From: Prochlorococcus sp. AG-311-J23
GTDB lineage: Bacteria; Cyanobacteriota; Cyanobacteriia; PCC-6307; Cyanobiaceae
DNA: 64,000 nucleotides
Reading direction: 5' to 3'
Assembly (NCBI GenBank): GCA_003284375.1
Contig: QBVL01000005.1
Location: forward strand, 1 to 64,000
Positions within the stretch are counted from its first letter, which is position 1, and each line of letters begins with the position of its first letter. The notes beneath the pieces are model-generated. The model saw only the letters and a program-made list of their open reading frames with translations, was not told the origin of the DNA and searched no databases. This document shows, piece by piece, positions 44,138 through 54,756 of the stretch. The position numbers were made by a program, and so were the translations under genes.

Positions 44138-44941
44138 ATGCGATTTCGTCCTCTGCTGGCTTTGATGCTGGCTTTTTGTCTCACCTTTACAACTCTCCCA
44201 TCAAGCGCATCTGCAGCTTTAAAAGGGCGCGAGCAAGGTAATGCTCGTTTTGGAAATGTTGTTAATACTGGCCAAGCTGATGCTTGCACTGTTTTACCAG
44301 CGGGTTCCTCGGGTTCTATCAATGCTGATGGTCAATTTAAAAGTTTATGCCTTCAGCCAACAGAAGTTTCAGTAAAACTTCCAGGTAACAAGCGAAATAA
44401 ATCTGATTTTGCACTAGCAAAAATTATCAGTCCTCGCTTCAACACAAGTCTTGATGAAGTTTATGGAGATCTTTCTGGAGGGAAATTCACTGAAAAAGGT
44501 GGTATTGACTTCTCTCTTATTACTGTTCTAGCTCCAAATGGAGAAGAATTTCCTTTTGCTTTCTCTGTTAAAGAGATGGTTGCTGAATCCAAAAAAGGAA
44601 AATCAATTGAACCAGGTGCTGAATTTTCAGGTCCAACAACAACTCCAAGCTATAGATCTGCAGACTTTCTTGATCCAAAGAGTCGCGCTAAATCAACTGG
44701 TGTTGAATATGCTCAAGCTCTCATTGCTCGTGGTGGTGATGATGATGATCTTGCAAGAGAAAATGTTAAAGATGATCTTGGCGGTAAAGGTGAAATAACA
44801 CTTACTGTCGATAGTGTTGATGCAGACACTGATGAATTTGGTGGTCAATTTGTTGCTATCCAACCTTCAGACAATGACCTTGGATCAAAAGATCCTGTTG
44901 ATATCAAAATCAAAGGTATCTTCTATGGTCGCAAAGCCTAA
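44138..44941 (+). CDS. psbO: photosystem II manganese-stabilizing protein PsbO
   Basis: Signal peptide; FKSLCLQPTEVSVKLPG; GGKFTEKGGIDFSLITVLAPNGEEFPFAFSVKEMVA; GTGVEYAQAL-like segment. Confidence 0.96.
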   Translation: MRFRPLLALMLAFCLTFTTLPSSASAALKGREQGNARFGNVVNTGQADACTVLPAGSSGSINADGQFKSLCLQPTEVSVKLPGNKRNKSDFALAKIISPRFNTSLDEVYGDLSGGKFTEKGGIDFSLITVLAPNGEEFPFAFSVKEMVAESKKGKSIEPGAEFSGPTTTPSYRSADFLDPKSRAKSTGVEYAQALIARGGDDDDLARENVKDDLGGKGEITLTVDSVDADTDEFGGQFVAIQPSDNDLGSKDPVDIKIKGIFYGRKA

Positions 44942-44961
44942 AAATAATCATCTTGATCAAT

Positions 44962-44993
44962 AAAAAAAGAGGGTTAAAACCCTCTTTTTTTTT
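44962..44993 (+). terminator. Rho-independent terminator downstream of psbO
   Basis: aaaaaaagagggtt-aa-aaccctctttttttttt. Confidence 0.92.
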
Positions 44994-45070
44994 GGGCTGA
45001 ATTTAATGAAAACAATTTCTTAAATATGGGCCCTTGATCTGGGAGAATTTTCCAGTTACTTCAAGAGAAA

Positions 45071-46243
45071 ATGACTAGCAAGCAAAGTTCTAATAAAAAT
45101 CTTGCAGGTTTGATCAAACCGTATGGTGGAGAACTTATAAACCTGATGGCATCTGCTCAAGAAGCAAAAGAATTAAAAAAAAATTCTTTTAAAACTTTAA
45201 ATTGTTCTGATAGAAATGCTTGTGATATTGAGCTTCTTTTGATAGGTGCTTTTTCTCCCTTAAATGGATTCATGAGTGAGAAAAATTACAACTCAGTTGT
45301 TAAACAAAATAGACTCGAATCAGGTTTGCTTTTTGGTTTACCAATTGTGATGGATACAGATAGAGAAGATATAAGTCCAGGAGATTCAGTTGTACTTAAT
45401 TACAAAGATCAAGAACTAGCAATTTTTGAAGTTCAAGAAAAATGGACTCCTGACAAAGTTATTGAAGCCCAATTTTGCTATGGAACAACTTCTTTGGAGC
45501 ATCCAGCAGTAAGAATGATCTCTATGGAGAGGAAAAAATATTATTTAGGGGGCTCAATTAAAGGTCTAGAATTACCTAAAAGAGTTTTCACTTGCCAAAC
45601 TCCTGCTCAAGTAAGAGAGAGCCTACCCTCCGGAGAAGATGTAGTTGCATTCCAGTGTAGGAATCCAATTCATAGAGCCCATTATGAGCTTTTCACAAGA
45701 GCCTTAGAAGCAAATAATGTCAGTAAAAATGGTGTTGTTCTTGTTCACCCAACTTGCGGACCAACTCAAGAAGATGACATCCCTGGATCAGTAAGATTTC
45801 AAACCTATGAAAAACTTGCCTCTGAAGTTAATAATCCAAAAATTAGGTGGTCATATCTTCCTTATTCGATGCATATGGCTGGGCCAAGAGAGGCTTTGCA
45901 GCACATGATTATCAGAAGGAATTACGGTTGTACTCATTTTATTATCGGAAGGGATATGGCCGGCTGTAAGTCCTCTCTAAATGGTGAAGATTTTTATGGT
46001 CCATACGATGCTCAAAATTTTGCAAACAAGTGCTGCCAAGAATTAGGAATGCAAATAGTTCCATCTCTAAATCTTGTGTTTACAGAGGAGGAAGGCTATG
46101 TAACCGCCGATTTTGCTAAAGAAAAAGGATTACATGTAAAAAAATTGAGCGGCACTCAGTTCAGAAAAATGCTCAGAAGTGGAGAAGAAATTCCTGAATG
46201 GTTTGCATTTAAAAGCGTCGTTGATGTACTAAGAGCCGCATAG
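45071..46243 (+). CDS. sat: sulfate adenylyltransferase (ATP sulfurylase)
   Basis: FQCRNPIHRAHYEL; YSMHMAGPREALQHMIIRRNYGCTHFIIGRDMAG. Confidence 0.97.
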   Translation: MTSKQSSNKNLAGLIKPYGGELINLMASAQEAKELKKNSFKTLNCSDRNACDIELLLIGAFSPLNGFMSEKNYNSVVKQNRLESGLLFGLPIVMDTDREDISPGDSVVLNYKDQELAIFEVQEKWTPDKVIEAQFCYGTTSLEHPAVRMISMERKKYYLGGSIKGLELPKRVFTCQTPAQVRESLPSGEDVVAFQCRNPIHRAHYELFTRALEANNVSKNGVVLVHPTCGPTQEDDIPGSVRFQTYEKLASEVNNPKIRWSYLPYSMHMAGPREALQHMIIRRNYGCTHFIIGRDMAGCKSSLNGEDFYGPYDAQNFANKCCQELGMQIVPSLNLVFTEEEGYVTADFAKEKGLHVKKLSGTQFRKMLRSGEEIPEWFAFKSVVDVLRAA

Positions 46244-46286
46244 TTGGACCTATTCCTATTAAACTTACAAAAGATATGAAAGAACA

Positions 46287-48137
46287 TTGAACAAACGCTG
46301 GAGAAACATTGGTCTTTATGTACTAATTGTTGTAGTTGTAATTTTTGTTGGAAGTGCTTTTTTCGATAAGCCAAGCCCGACAAAAGCATCTAGAACACTT
46401 AGATATAGCGACTTTATAGAAGCTGTTCAAGAGAAGCAAATAAGCAGAGTTCTTATTTCGCCTGACAAGGGAACTGCCCAAATTGTTGAAAGTGATGGAA
46501 ACAGGGCTTTGGTTAATTTGGCTCCTGATCAACAATTACTCCAATTACTAACAGATAATGACGTCGATATTGCTGTACAACCAACTACTCAGGCCAATCC
46601 CTTACAGCAAGCTGCTACAAGCTTAATTTTTCCAATTCTCTTACTAGGAGGTCTATTCTTCCTATTTAGAAGAGCAGGCTCTGGTGGTGGTGGTGGAAAT
46701 CCAGCTATGAATTTTGGAAAGAGTAAAGCAAGACTTCAAATGGAGCCTGAGACAAAAGTCACTTTTGGTGATGTTGCTGGAATAGAGGGTGCAAAGCTTG
46801 AACTTACTGAAGTAGTTGATTTCTTAAAAAATCCTGATCGCTTCACAGCTGTAGGAGCCAAAATCCCTAAAGGTGTTTTATTGGTTGGACCTCCTGGAAC
46901 AGGTAAAACTTTGCTTGCAAAGGCAGTTGCCGGTGAAGCTTCAGTTCCTTTCTTTTCCATATCTGGATCTGAGTTTGTAGAGATGTTTGTTGGAGTTGGT
47001 GCAAGCAGAGTAAGAGACCTTTTTGAACAAGCAAAGAAAAATGCTCCTTGTATAGTTTTCATTGATGAAATAGATGCTGTTGGTCGTCAGCGTGGAGCAG
47101 GACTTGGAGGAGGTAACGATGAAAGAGAGCAAACGCTAAACCAACTACTTACTGAAATGGATGGATTTGAGGGAAATTCAGGAATAATTATTGTTGCAGC
47201 TACAAACAGACCTGATGTGCTCGACTCAGCACTCATGAGACCAGGGAGATTTGATAGGCAAGTAACTGTTGATAGACCTGATTACTCAGGGAGATTGCAA
47301 ATACTGAATGTTCATGCAAAAAGTAAAACACTTTCCAAGGCAGTTGACCTTGATCAAGTAGCTAGAAGGACCCCTGGTTTTACTGGAGCAGACTTAGCGA
47401 ATCTATTAAATGAAGCTGCCATTTTGGCTGCCAGAAGAGAATTAACAGAAGTCAGCAACGATGAAGTTAGTGATGCAATCGAGAGAATAATGGTAGGTCC
47501 TGAGAAGAAAGACTCAGTTATTAGTGAAAAGCGTAAAAAGTTAGTTGCTTATCATGAAGCTGGACATGCCGTAGTTGGTGCTGTGATGCCTGATTATGAC
47601 CCTGTGCAAAAGATATCAATCATTCCAAGAGGGGGCGCTGGCGGACTAACTTTTTTCACACCAAGTGAAGAAAGAATGGAATCTGGACTTTATTCAAGGT
47701 CTTACCTTCAAAATCAAATGGCTGTTGCTCTTGGAGGAAGAGTTGCCGAGGAAATTATTTATGGAGAAGACGAAGTAACTACAGGAGCATCAAATGATCT
47801 AAAGCAAGTAGCTTCAGTCGCTAGGCAAATGATTACCAAATTTGGCATGAGTGACAAGTTAGGGCCCGTAGCTTTAGGAAGATCACAAGGTGGGATGTTC
47901 CTTGGTAGAGACATCTCTGCAGAAAGAGATTTTTCTGAAGATACAGCAGCAACAATTGATTCCGAAGTTTCAGTTCTTGTTGAAATTGCATACGAAAGAG
48001 CCAAAAAGGCTTTAAATGAAAATCGCCAAGTACTTGAAGAATTAACAGCAATGCTTATGGAAACTGAGACCGTTGATTCCCTAGAGTTCCAGGATTTGTT
48101 AATTCGCCATGAAGTTAAAGTTGCTGAATACGCATAG
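46287..48137 (+). CDS. ftsH: ATP-dependent zinc metalloprotease FtsH
   Basis: Walker [30 protein letters not shown] start. Confidence 0.97.
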   Translation: MNKRWRNIGLYVLIVVVVIFVGSAFFDKPSPTKASRTLRYSDFIEAVQEKQISRVLISPDKGTAQIVESDGNRALVNLAPDQQLLQLLTDNDVDIAVQPTTQANPLQQAATSLIFPILLLGGLFFLFRRAGSGGGGGNPAMNFGKSKARLQMEPETKVTFGDVAGIEGAKLELTEVVDFLKNPDRFTAVGAKIPKGVLLVGPPGTGKTLLAKAVAGEASVPFFSISGSEFVEMFVGVGASRVRDLFEQAKKNAPCIVFIDEIDAVGRQRGAGLGGGNDEREQTLNQLLTEMDGFEGNSGIIIVAATNRPDVLDSALMRPGRFDRQVTVDRPDYSGRLQILNVHAKSKTLSKAVDLDQVARRTPGFTGADLANLLNEAAILAARRELTEVSNDEVSDAIERIMVGPEKKDSVISEKRKKLVAYHEAGHAVVGAVMPDYDPVQKISIIPRGGAGGLTFFTPSEERMESGLYSRSYLQNQMAVALGGRVAEEIIYGEDEVTTGASNDLKQVASVARQMITKFGMSDKLGPVALGRSQGGMFLGRDISAERDFSEDTAATIDSEVSVLVEIAYERAKKALNENRQVLEELTAMLMETETVDSLEFQDLLIRHEVKVAEYA

Positions 48138-48153
48138 TTTAAAAATATAATTC

Positions 48154-48789
48154 TTGAAAGTTAAGCAAAATAATTTAATAAAATCTCTCAGAATACAGCC
48201 CCTCATAGTTGTAATCAGACTCGAACATAACTTTTTTAATCTCTCGCAAAAGAAAGAAAATTTACTTCTTAAAATCGAGAAGTTCACTGAAATTGGTATA
48301 AAAAATATTGAAATAGGGTGGGATTCAAGTCCAGAATGGGTAAATTTAATTTTAGAAATAAAAAATAAATTCAAATCAATTAATATAGGTGTTGCATCAA
48401 TTTCTTCAAGGCAATCTTTAGAAACAATTCTCTCATTAGATCTTAATTATTCGATGAGTCCATTCTTTAATAAAGAAATTCATATCAAAGCCATTAAGCA
48501 TAATCAATTAGTTATCCCAGGGATTTCCAATATTGAAAATTTCAAAGAAGCAATCAATCTAGGATATAAAATAATAAAAATATTTCCTGCCTCAAAATTA
48601 GGAATTAATTTTTTAAATGAATTACAGGACTTAAAAACAAAGGATACTTTTTTTATTGGTGCAGGTGGAATTAAAAGTAAAAGTCTAAGAAAATTACTAA
48701 AAAGTGGATACGATGCATTGGTAATTGGTAGAGAATTACAAAATCAAACGCCTGACAAAGATCTAGAGATGTGGATAAAAGATTATTGA
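48154..48789 (+). CDS. eda: KDPG/KHG aldolase family (2-dehydro-3-deoxyphosphogluconate aldolase)
   Basis: PLIVVIRLE..., GIKNIEIGWDS, GYKIIKIFPASKLG with catalytic Lys context, FIGAGGI. Confidence 0.8.
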   Translation: MKVKQNNLIKSLRIQPLIVVIRLEHNFFNLSQKKENLLLKIEKFTEIGIKNIEIGWDSSPEWVNLILEIKNKFKSINIGVASISSRQSLETILSLDLNYSMSPFFNKEIHIKAIKHNQLVIPGISNIENFKEAINLGYKIIKIFPASKLGINFLNELQDLKTKDTFFIGAGGIKSKSLRKLLKSGYDALVIGRELQNQTPDKDLEMWIKDY

Positions 48790-48827
48790 AAATTTATCCT
48801 AAAAACAAATAATTAATTATTTGAGCA

Positions 48828-49913
48828 TTAGTCAGTACATTGACCTTTTTGTCTAAGTAAGTGATCAGCTAAAACTAGCGCAACCATTGCTTCAACCATT
48901 GGAACTGCCCTTGGCAAAACACAAGGATCATGTCTTCCTGTCGCCTTGAGAGTTATGGCATTACCATCCTCATCAACCGTCTTTTGACTTTTCCTAATAG
49001 TTGCTGTTGGTTTAAAGCCAACTCTCAGGACTATATCCTCACCATTACTGATACCTCCTTGAATTCCGCCTGAATTGTTAGTAGCAGTTTTCAATTGAGC
49101 GGAATCGGATGGCAAAAAAGGATCATTATGTTCGCTGCCTTTCAAATAAGTACCTCCGAAACCTGATCCCACCTCAAATCCTTTAGTGGCAGGCAAAGAC
49201 ATTAATGCCTTTGCTAAATCAGCTTCTAACTTATCAAAAACAGGCATACCAAGACCTACTGGCGGATTTCGAACAACACATTCTATTACTCCACCACAGG
49301 AGTCACCTTCTTTACCAAAAGCCTCCACTCTCTGAATCATTAAATCTGCAGCTGATTGATTTGGACATCGAACAATATTTTTCTCAATCTGATCAAAAGT
49401 AACTTCACTAGGTTGAATTTCAGCCTCAATATCATGAATTCTCTTCACCCAAGCAAGTATTTCCGTATTAGCAGACTTAGAGAGAAGTTGCTTTGCAACA
49501 GAGCCGGCAGCAACTCTACCTATAGTTTCTCTTGCTGATGCTCGCCCGCCGCCACTTGAAGCCTGAATTCCATATTTTTTTTGATATGTAGCATCAGCGT
49601 GAGATGGTCTAAAAGTTTTTTTAATTTCAGAATAATCAGCAGGTCGATGATCTTTATTTCTTACAACCATGGCAATTGGGGTTCCCAAGGTTTTATTACC
49701 TAAAAGACCACTAAGAATTTCAACTTCATCACTTTCGTTTCTTGGAGTAGTTATTTTGCTTTGTCCTGGCCTCCTTCGATTGAGATCATTTTGTATTTCA
49801 TTAACATCAAGATCCAACCTTGGAGGACATCCATCAATAATCACTCCAACACCTCCTCCGTGAGATTCACCAAAGGTGCTTATATTAAAGAGTTTTCCGA
49901 AACTACTTCCCAT
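48828..49913 (-). CDS. aroC: chorismate synthase
   Basis: [47 protein letters not shown]. Confidence 0.97.
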   Translation of the reverse strand: MGSSFGKLFNISTFGESHGGGVGVIIDGCPPRLDLDVNEIQNDLNRRRPGQSKITTPRNESDEVEILSGLLGNKTLGTPIAMVVRNKDHRPADYSEIKKTFRPSHADATYQKKYGIQASSGGGRASARETIGRVAAGSVAKQLLSKSANTEILAWVKRIHDIEAEIQPSEVTFDQIEKNIVRCPNQSAADLMIQRVEAFGKEGDSCGGVIECVVRNPPVGLGMPVFDKLEADLAKALMSLPATKGFEVGSGFGGTYLKGSEHNDPFLPSDSAQLKTATNNSGGIQGGISNGEDIVLRVGFKPTATIRKSQKTVDEDGNAITLKATGRHDPCVLPRAVPMVEAMVALVLADHLLRQKGQCTD

Positions 49914-49993
49914 AAATAAACCTATCTACAAAATGTTAATCAATACTTGCTAAAAAATAAACCACTCAAGAATGCATAGAACTAATAATAAGC

Positions 49994-50022
49994 AAAAAAA
50001 AAGCCCTCTAAAAGAGGGCTTT
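49994..50022 (-). terminator. Rho-independent terminator downstream of psbA
   Basis: aaaaaaaagccctct-aaa-agagggcttt (T tract on the minus strand). Confidence 0.9.
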
Positions 50023-50041
50023 GAAAAATCAAGTTAAAGAC

Positions 50042-51124
50042 TTAACCGATTGCAGGTGCAACAAGAGCTACAGAAGTAGACTCAGCAGCTGCTAGGTCAA
50101 GTGGGAAGTTGTGAGCATTACGCTCGTGCATTACTTCCATACCAAGGTTTGCACGGTTAAGTACGTCACCCCAGGTTGGTACAACCTTGCCTGAAGTATC
50201 AACTACAGACTGGTTGAAGTTGAAACCGTTCAAGTTGAACGCCATGGTGCAGATGCCCATAGATGTCAACCAAACACAAATCACTGGCCATGAAGCCAAG
50301 AAGAAGTGAAGGCTACGGCTGTTGTTGAAGCTTGCATATTGGAAGATCAAACGACCGAAGTAGCCATGAGCTGCAACGATGTTGTATGTCTCTTCTTCTT
50401 GTCCAAACTTGTAACCGTAGTTCTGTGAATCAAGTCCTGTGGTCTCACGGATAAGTGATGAAGTAACCAAAGAACCGTGCATTGCAGAGAACAAAGCACC
50501 ACCGAACATACCTGCTACACCAGCCATATGGAATGGGTGCATCAAGATATTGTGCTCAGCCTGGAAAACGAACATGAAGTTGAATGTTCCAGAGATCCCT
50601 AGAGGCATACCATCAGAGAATGAACCCTGACCGAATGGGTAAACAAGGAATACAGCGAAAGCTGCTGATACAGGTGCTGAGTAAGCAACACAGATCCATG
50701 GGCGCATACCTAAACGGTATGAAAGCTCCCACTGACGTCCCATGTATGCAGAGATACCAATAAGGAAGTGGAAGATTACAAGCTGGTAAGGGCCACCGTT
50801 ATATAGCCACTCATCAAGAGTTGCTGCTTCCCAGATTGGGTAGAAGTGAAGGCCGATAGCGTTACTTGAAGGAACAACAGCACCAGAAATGATGTTGTTT
50901 CCATACATGAATGAACCAGCTACTGGCTCACGGATACCGTCGATATCAACTGGAGGAGCAGCGATAAATGCAACGATGAAACAAGTTGTTGCCGCAAGAA
51001 GGCAAGGGATCATCAATACACCGAACCAACCGACATAGATGCGGTTGTTGGTGGAAGTAACCCACTCGCAGAATTGTGGCCAACCTTTGAGCAACGAAGA
51101 ACGCTGCTGCTGAATGGTGGTCAT
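50042..51124 (-). CDS. psbA: photosystem II D1 protein
   Basis: [40 protein letters not shown]...[25 protein letters not shown]. Confidence 0.98.
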   Translation of the reverse strand: MTTIQQQRSSLLKGWPQFCEWVTSTNNRIYVGWFGVLMIPCLLAATTCFIVAFIAAPPVDIDGIREPVAGSFMYGNNIISGAVVPSSNAIGLHFYPIWEAATLDEWLYNGGPYQLVIFHFLIGISAYMGRQWELSYRLGMRPWICVAYSAPVSAAFAVFLVYPFGQGSFSDGMPLGISGTFNFMFVFQAEHNILMHPFHMAGVAGMFGGALFSAMHGSLVTSSLIRETTGLDSQNYGYKFGQEEETYNIVAAHGYFGRLIFQYASFNNSRSLHFFLASWPVICVWLTSMGICTMAFNLNGFNFNQSVVDTSGKVVPTWGDVLNRANLGMEVMHERNAHNFPLDLAAAESTSVALVAPAIG

Positions 51125-51322
51125 GAGGACGAATGTGTATGTCCCTAAAGGGACGAATAAATAAGAGCAGCTAATTAGACTGCCAGACGTGATAATAAAG
51201 GAGAATGCCCCCTTCCGTGACTAAACTGTAGGACAATTTATAAAGAGAATCAGCAGGTCGTGCCTTCAAGGTGCCTAGAGTGCCTTAATATTCTCTTAAT
51301 GTTTAGGCTTTGAGGTCGCGAA

Positions 51323-51457
51323 TTGGTTCTAATCAAGTGGCTCATTAATGGACATAGGCTTGAAGAGAGTGTTCCTCTAAGTGATGCTCGTCACAGAAAA
51401 TATGAATTAGAGGCTCAAGGGGCAATTATTTATTGGAGCGAGAGGACTTACTTCTGA
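51323..51457 (+). CDS. hypothetical 44-aa protein (not in the supplied ORF track)
   Basis: TTG start with GAGG SD 7 nt upstream: MVLIKWLINGHRLEESVPLSDARHRKYELEAQGAIIYWSERTYF*. Confidence 0.6.
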   Translation: MVLIKWLINGHRLEESVPLSDARHRKYELEAQGAIIYWSERTYF

Positions 51458-52365
51458 TGTATGAGATCAATCAGAGATTGTTTCCATTCTTTTTTGAAAT
51501 TCCATAATTCTCTTTTGGTAAAGCTCATAGCGATATTTTTTTCTACATACGCTGCTTCATTGATGAATACAGGAATATAAGGTTCATCCTCTTCAAACCT
51601 AATTATTTCACCATTTAACTTACAAAACATTTCATCGTTTTCCTTTAATTCTTGCCAATCTTTTGATTGCCTTTGAGAATGCAAATATCCATCAATATTT
51701 CCTTCTTCATCTCTAGGGAAATCGATACTTTTAATATGCCTGTGAATTATCAACTTATTAGGAAAAAATTGATTTAAGTTCTTAACTTTATAAATTTGCT
51801 CCATCAAAGTCTCAAGAATCAATTTTGTTTGCGAAATAATTCTCGAATTCAAGAGACCCTGACCAATGGGGCCAATCTCTACGACAAGTCCACAAGGCCA
51901 AGATTCAACTAAAAAACCTGTTTGTTTTTGATCAGATTCGTGGAGATATATTGGTAAACCTAATTGATTTTGAATTAAAGAAGCTAAAGCCAAATCTGCA
52001 TTTCTTCTCCCATAAACAACCAAGCAACTCCCCATAGAGGCAGTTGTTGTATGAAAATCTAATGCTATTTGACAGGGGTTTTCTCCTGCATCTCCATAAA
52101 GATTCACCAACTCATTTGCTCTGGCACTCTCACAATTTGAAGAGTTGATTGATAAAAATGATTCTTCATGAAAACTCCGATTCAAATCATTGTGAATGTA
52201 TCTTTTTCCAGCCTTTTTCGCATCAGGATTTCCAATCACCTTACAAGTTTTTATCCCGTGAGTATTTATTAAAAAAGATGATTTATTCCATTCATCAAAA
52301 AGCCAAATACCATTTATTTCATTACCATGAGTACCAGCCACTAGAAGTACCTGTAGCTGCATCAT
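51448..52365 (-). CDS. aspartoacylase/succinylglutamate desuccinylase (AstE/AspA) family protein
   Basis: VLLVAGTHGNEINGIWL; NDLNRSF; ALDFHTTTASMG; GLVVEIGP. Confidence 0.9.
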   Translation of the reverse strand: MMQLQVLLVAGTHGNEINGIWLFDEWNKSSFLINTHGIKTCKVIGNPDAKKAGKRYIHNDLNRSFHEESFLSINSSNCESARANELVNLYGDAGENPCQIALDFHTTTASMGSCLVVYGRRNADLALASLIQNQLGLPIYLHESDQKQTGFLVESWPCGLVVEIGPIGQGLLNSRIISQTKLILETLMEQIYKVKNLNQFFPNKLIIHRHIKSIDFPRDEEGNIDGYLHSQRQSKDWQELKENDEMFCKLNGEIIRFEEDEPYIPVFINEAAYVEKNIAMSFTKRELWNFKKEWKQSLIDLIHQK

Positions 52366-52407
52366 TAATCAAGAGCACATAGATAAACATAATAATAAAA
52401 GAGATTC

Positions 52408-53382
52408 ATGACTATACCAAAAATATTTGTACAAGCTGCGAGACAAATTTGGAGCTTTGAGTGGAAAGTTCTGATGAATGGTCTTGCCCCATCAGATCCT
52501 AGTGGAAGTTACAAGAGGCCAAGAAATCTTCAAAAAAAAGTTCAAATCCCAACCAAGGAAAATTTAAGAAGTAGAGATTCAAATCGAATGCCAGGTTTAA
52601 TTATTGGCAAAAGCTGCCCTTGGGCCCATAGAGCATGGATGCTTTACGAGATCAAAGGATTAAAGAAATCAATCAATCTTCATATTGCTCAAGTAGACAA
52701 TGCTGGAGGAAGATGGATATTAGATCCTCCAATAAGAGGGTGTAAAGACCTTCAAGAGCTTTATCGAAAATGCGGAAATTATCAATCAAGAAGAGCAACA
52801 GTACCAATGCTTTTCGATCCAGGGAATGAACCCGAATCAAAATCAAGACTTATAAACAATGAAAGTGCTGAGCTTGTCGAGATATTAAATAACTGGCCTA
52901 TATACGATAATGCAATAGACCTTAACCCAACCAAATATCAAGAAAAAATAATTAACTGGCAGAATTTAATTCAAGAAAATATTAACAATGGAGTTTATAA
53001 ATGTGGCTTTGCTAGAAATCAAAAAGCTTACGAAAAAGCTTCTGAAAATTTGTTCTCAGTCCTAAATATTATCGAAGAAAATCTTCAATCAAATGGGCCT
53101 TGGCTCTGTGGGGAAAATCTTTCAATTGCTGACATAAGACTTTTCCCTACCCTTATTAGATGGGAGGCAATTTATCACCCACTATTCAAATGTAGTAATA
53201 AATCAATTAAATCATTCCCACATATAATCAAGTGGAGAAAAAAGGTTTTCAATATTAATAATATAAATAAAACATGCGATATTGATACTTGGAGAAAAGA
53301 TTATTTTGGAGCTTTATTCCCTTTAAATCCAAGTAATATTGTTCCTAAAGGAGAAGATATTACAACAATCATCAACTATTAA
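52408..53382 (+). CDS. glutathione S-transferase / glutathionyl-hydroquinone reductase-like protein
   Basis: GKSCPWAHRAWMLYEIKGL; RRATVPMLFD; NNESAELVEILN; LCGENLSIADIRLFPTLIRW. Confidence 0.85.
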   Translation: MTIPKIFVQAARQIWSFEWKVLMNGLAPSDPSGSYKRPRNLQKKVQIPTKENLRSRDSNRMPGLIIGKSCPWAHRAWMLYEIKGLKKSINLHIAQVDNAGGRWILDPPIRGCKDLQELYRKCGNYQSRRATVPMLFDPGNEPESKSRLINNESAELVEILNNWPIYDNAIDLNPTKYQEKIINWQNLIQENINNGVYKCGFARNQKAYEKASENLFSVLNIIEENLQSNGPWLCGENLSIADIRLFPTLIRWEAIYHPLFKCSNKSIKSFPHIIKWRKKVFNINNINKTCDIDTWRKDYFGALFPLNPSNIVPKGEDITTIINY

Positions 53383-53391
53383 TTATCAACT

Positions 53392-54063
53392 ATGAAAGCA
53401 GAAAATTCTTATTTTTCATCCTCAAAACCTATTAAAGGAGTCTATGGTGATTTCATAGTAACTCCAAAAGACAAGAAAGAAGTTCTCTTCTATCGCTTGT
53501 CTATTCTCTCTTGTGGCTTATTTTTTTCGTTAGGTCTAGTTCAATGGTTAACTAATGGATCTAGTCAAATATGGATTTATTTTGCTGGATTGGGAATCAG
53601 TCTAGGCTTAGCTCTTAAGTGGATACACATATATTTAAGACCTTTACACCAAGCTCTTATATTCTTTTGGGCAATTGGTTGCATGGGCCTAGGAATTGTT
53701 TCATATCACTTTGGATTAACAAACTTAATCTATGGTCTTAAAGAAAATCCAAAGTGGGCATTTCTTGTTGGGCCACTTTTTGTATCCTTAACAGGAATAG
53801 GTTTCAAAGAGTTTTTTTGTTTTAGAAGAATAGAGGCAATAGGGGTCACAATATTTATACCAATAGTTTTTATTGGACATTTGACTGAACTGACTGATGA
53901 AAAATTTACTTTTGCACTATTGCTTCTTTCTGCCCTATTTTTGTTGATATTGGGAATAAGAAAATTTAACCTTCCAGCAGAGGCTGACATAGGAGATAAA
54001 AGTGTATTTGATTTTTTAGATAGTCAAAGAAAGCTAAATACCCCAGACATTGAAACAAGTTAG
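53392..54063 (+). CDS. DUF2301 domain-containing membrane protein
   Basis: 223 aa multi-TM; ALIFFWAIGCMGLGIVSY, GIGFKEFFCFRRIEA. Confidence 0.72.
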   Translation: MKAENSYFSSSKPIKGVYGDFIVTPKDKKEVLFYRLSILSCGLFFSLGLVQWLTNGSSQIWIYFAGLGISLGLALKWIHIYLRPLHQALIFFWAIGCMGLGIVSYHFGLTNLIYGLKENPKWAFLVGPLFVSLTGIGFKEFFCFRRIEAIGVTIFIPIVFIGHLTELTDEKFTFALLLLSALFLLILGIRKFNLPAEADIGDKSVFDFLDSQRKLNTPDIETS

Positions 54064-54225
54064 CCAGACAGGTTTTCGCCTATGAACAATTTCTCAGGCA
54101 CAAATATTTACTGCGCCATGTCAGCAAACGGTGAGGAAATCCAACCAAATTTACAAAGCACGTGCAATATTCCCTCGCCATAATTATCGTGTTAATAGTT
54201 GAAGATTTTGATTCTTTAAGACGCT

Positions 54226-54444
54226 ATGAAATCAATCGACGAGCATATTGAAAAGGATCAATCTGAGATCCAAACAGCTCAAGCTTCAGGAAATGATCCT
54301 AAAGTTAGACATCTAACAGAAGAGCTTCATTCTCTTGAGGAATACAAAGAGCATCATCCTGAGGACAAGCATGATCCGAACGCACTTGAACTTTTCTGTG
54401 ACGCTAATCCTGACGAGCCAGAGTGCTTGGTATACGACGATTAA
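54226..54444 (+). CDS. cp12: CP12 Calvin-cycle regulatory protein
   Basis: 72 aa ending LELFCDANPDEPECLVYDD. Confidence 0.92.
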   Translation: MKSIDEHIEKDQSEIQTAQASGNDPKVRHLTEELHSLEEYKEHHPEDKHDPNALELFCDANPDEPECLVYDD

Positions 54445-54459
54445 TTACTAGTAACAAGA

Positions 54460-54496
54460 AGAGAAAAAAAAGGGACAATTGCCCCTTTTTTTCTCT
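54460..54496 (+). terminator. Rho-independent terminator downstream of CP12
   Basis: agagaaaaaaaagggacaattgccccttttttttctct hairpin with T tract. Confidence 0.85.
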
Positions 54497-54756
54497 AAAT
54501 AAATTAATAATCTATATTAAAATCTTAAGGACTACCGGTTTAAGACCACACAACTGATTACTTATTTTTATTTTACGAACAATAAGTTTTTTTTGCCATT
54601 TTCTAGAGCACATCAATGTCTTGATCAGCCTGGCAAAGTGAAATTTCTATTTGCCATCGAAGCAATTTTAAAAATCCATAATTTTAAATACTCTTTTTAA
54701 TTATTAGCAATAATCATCTGCAATAAAAGCAGACATAATTCACTCATAACAATTCA

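Noticed and set aside
44538-44798. 86-aa plus-strand ORF inside psbO
   Set aside because: Alternate-frame reading of PsbO, Leu/Gln-rich shadow.
46736-47062. 108-aa minus-strand ORF inside ftsH
   Set aside because: Antisense to the AAA domain; no independent signal.
54082-54183. 33-codon ORF MNNFSGTNIYCAMSANGEEIQPNLQSTCNIPSP upstream of CP12
   Set aside because: Short, no SD, an equally long ORF exists on the opposite strand; no evidence of coding.
54497-54756. Long AT-rich intergenic gap between CP12 and obgE as an sRNA locus
   Set aside because: No clear hairpin plus T tract or ORF seen beyond the CP12 terminator; insufficient support.
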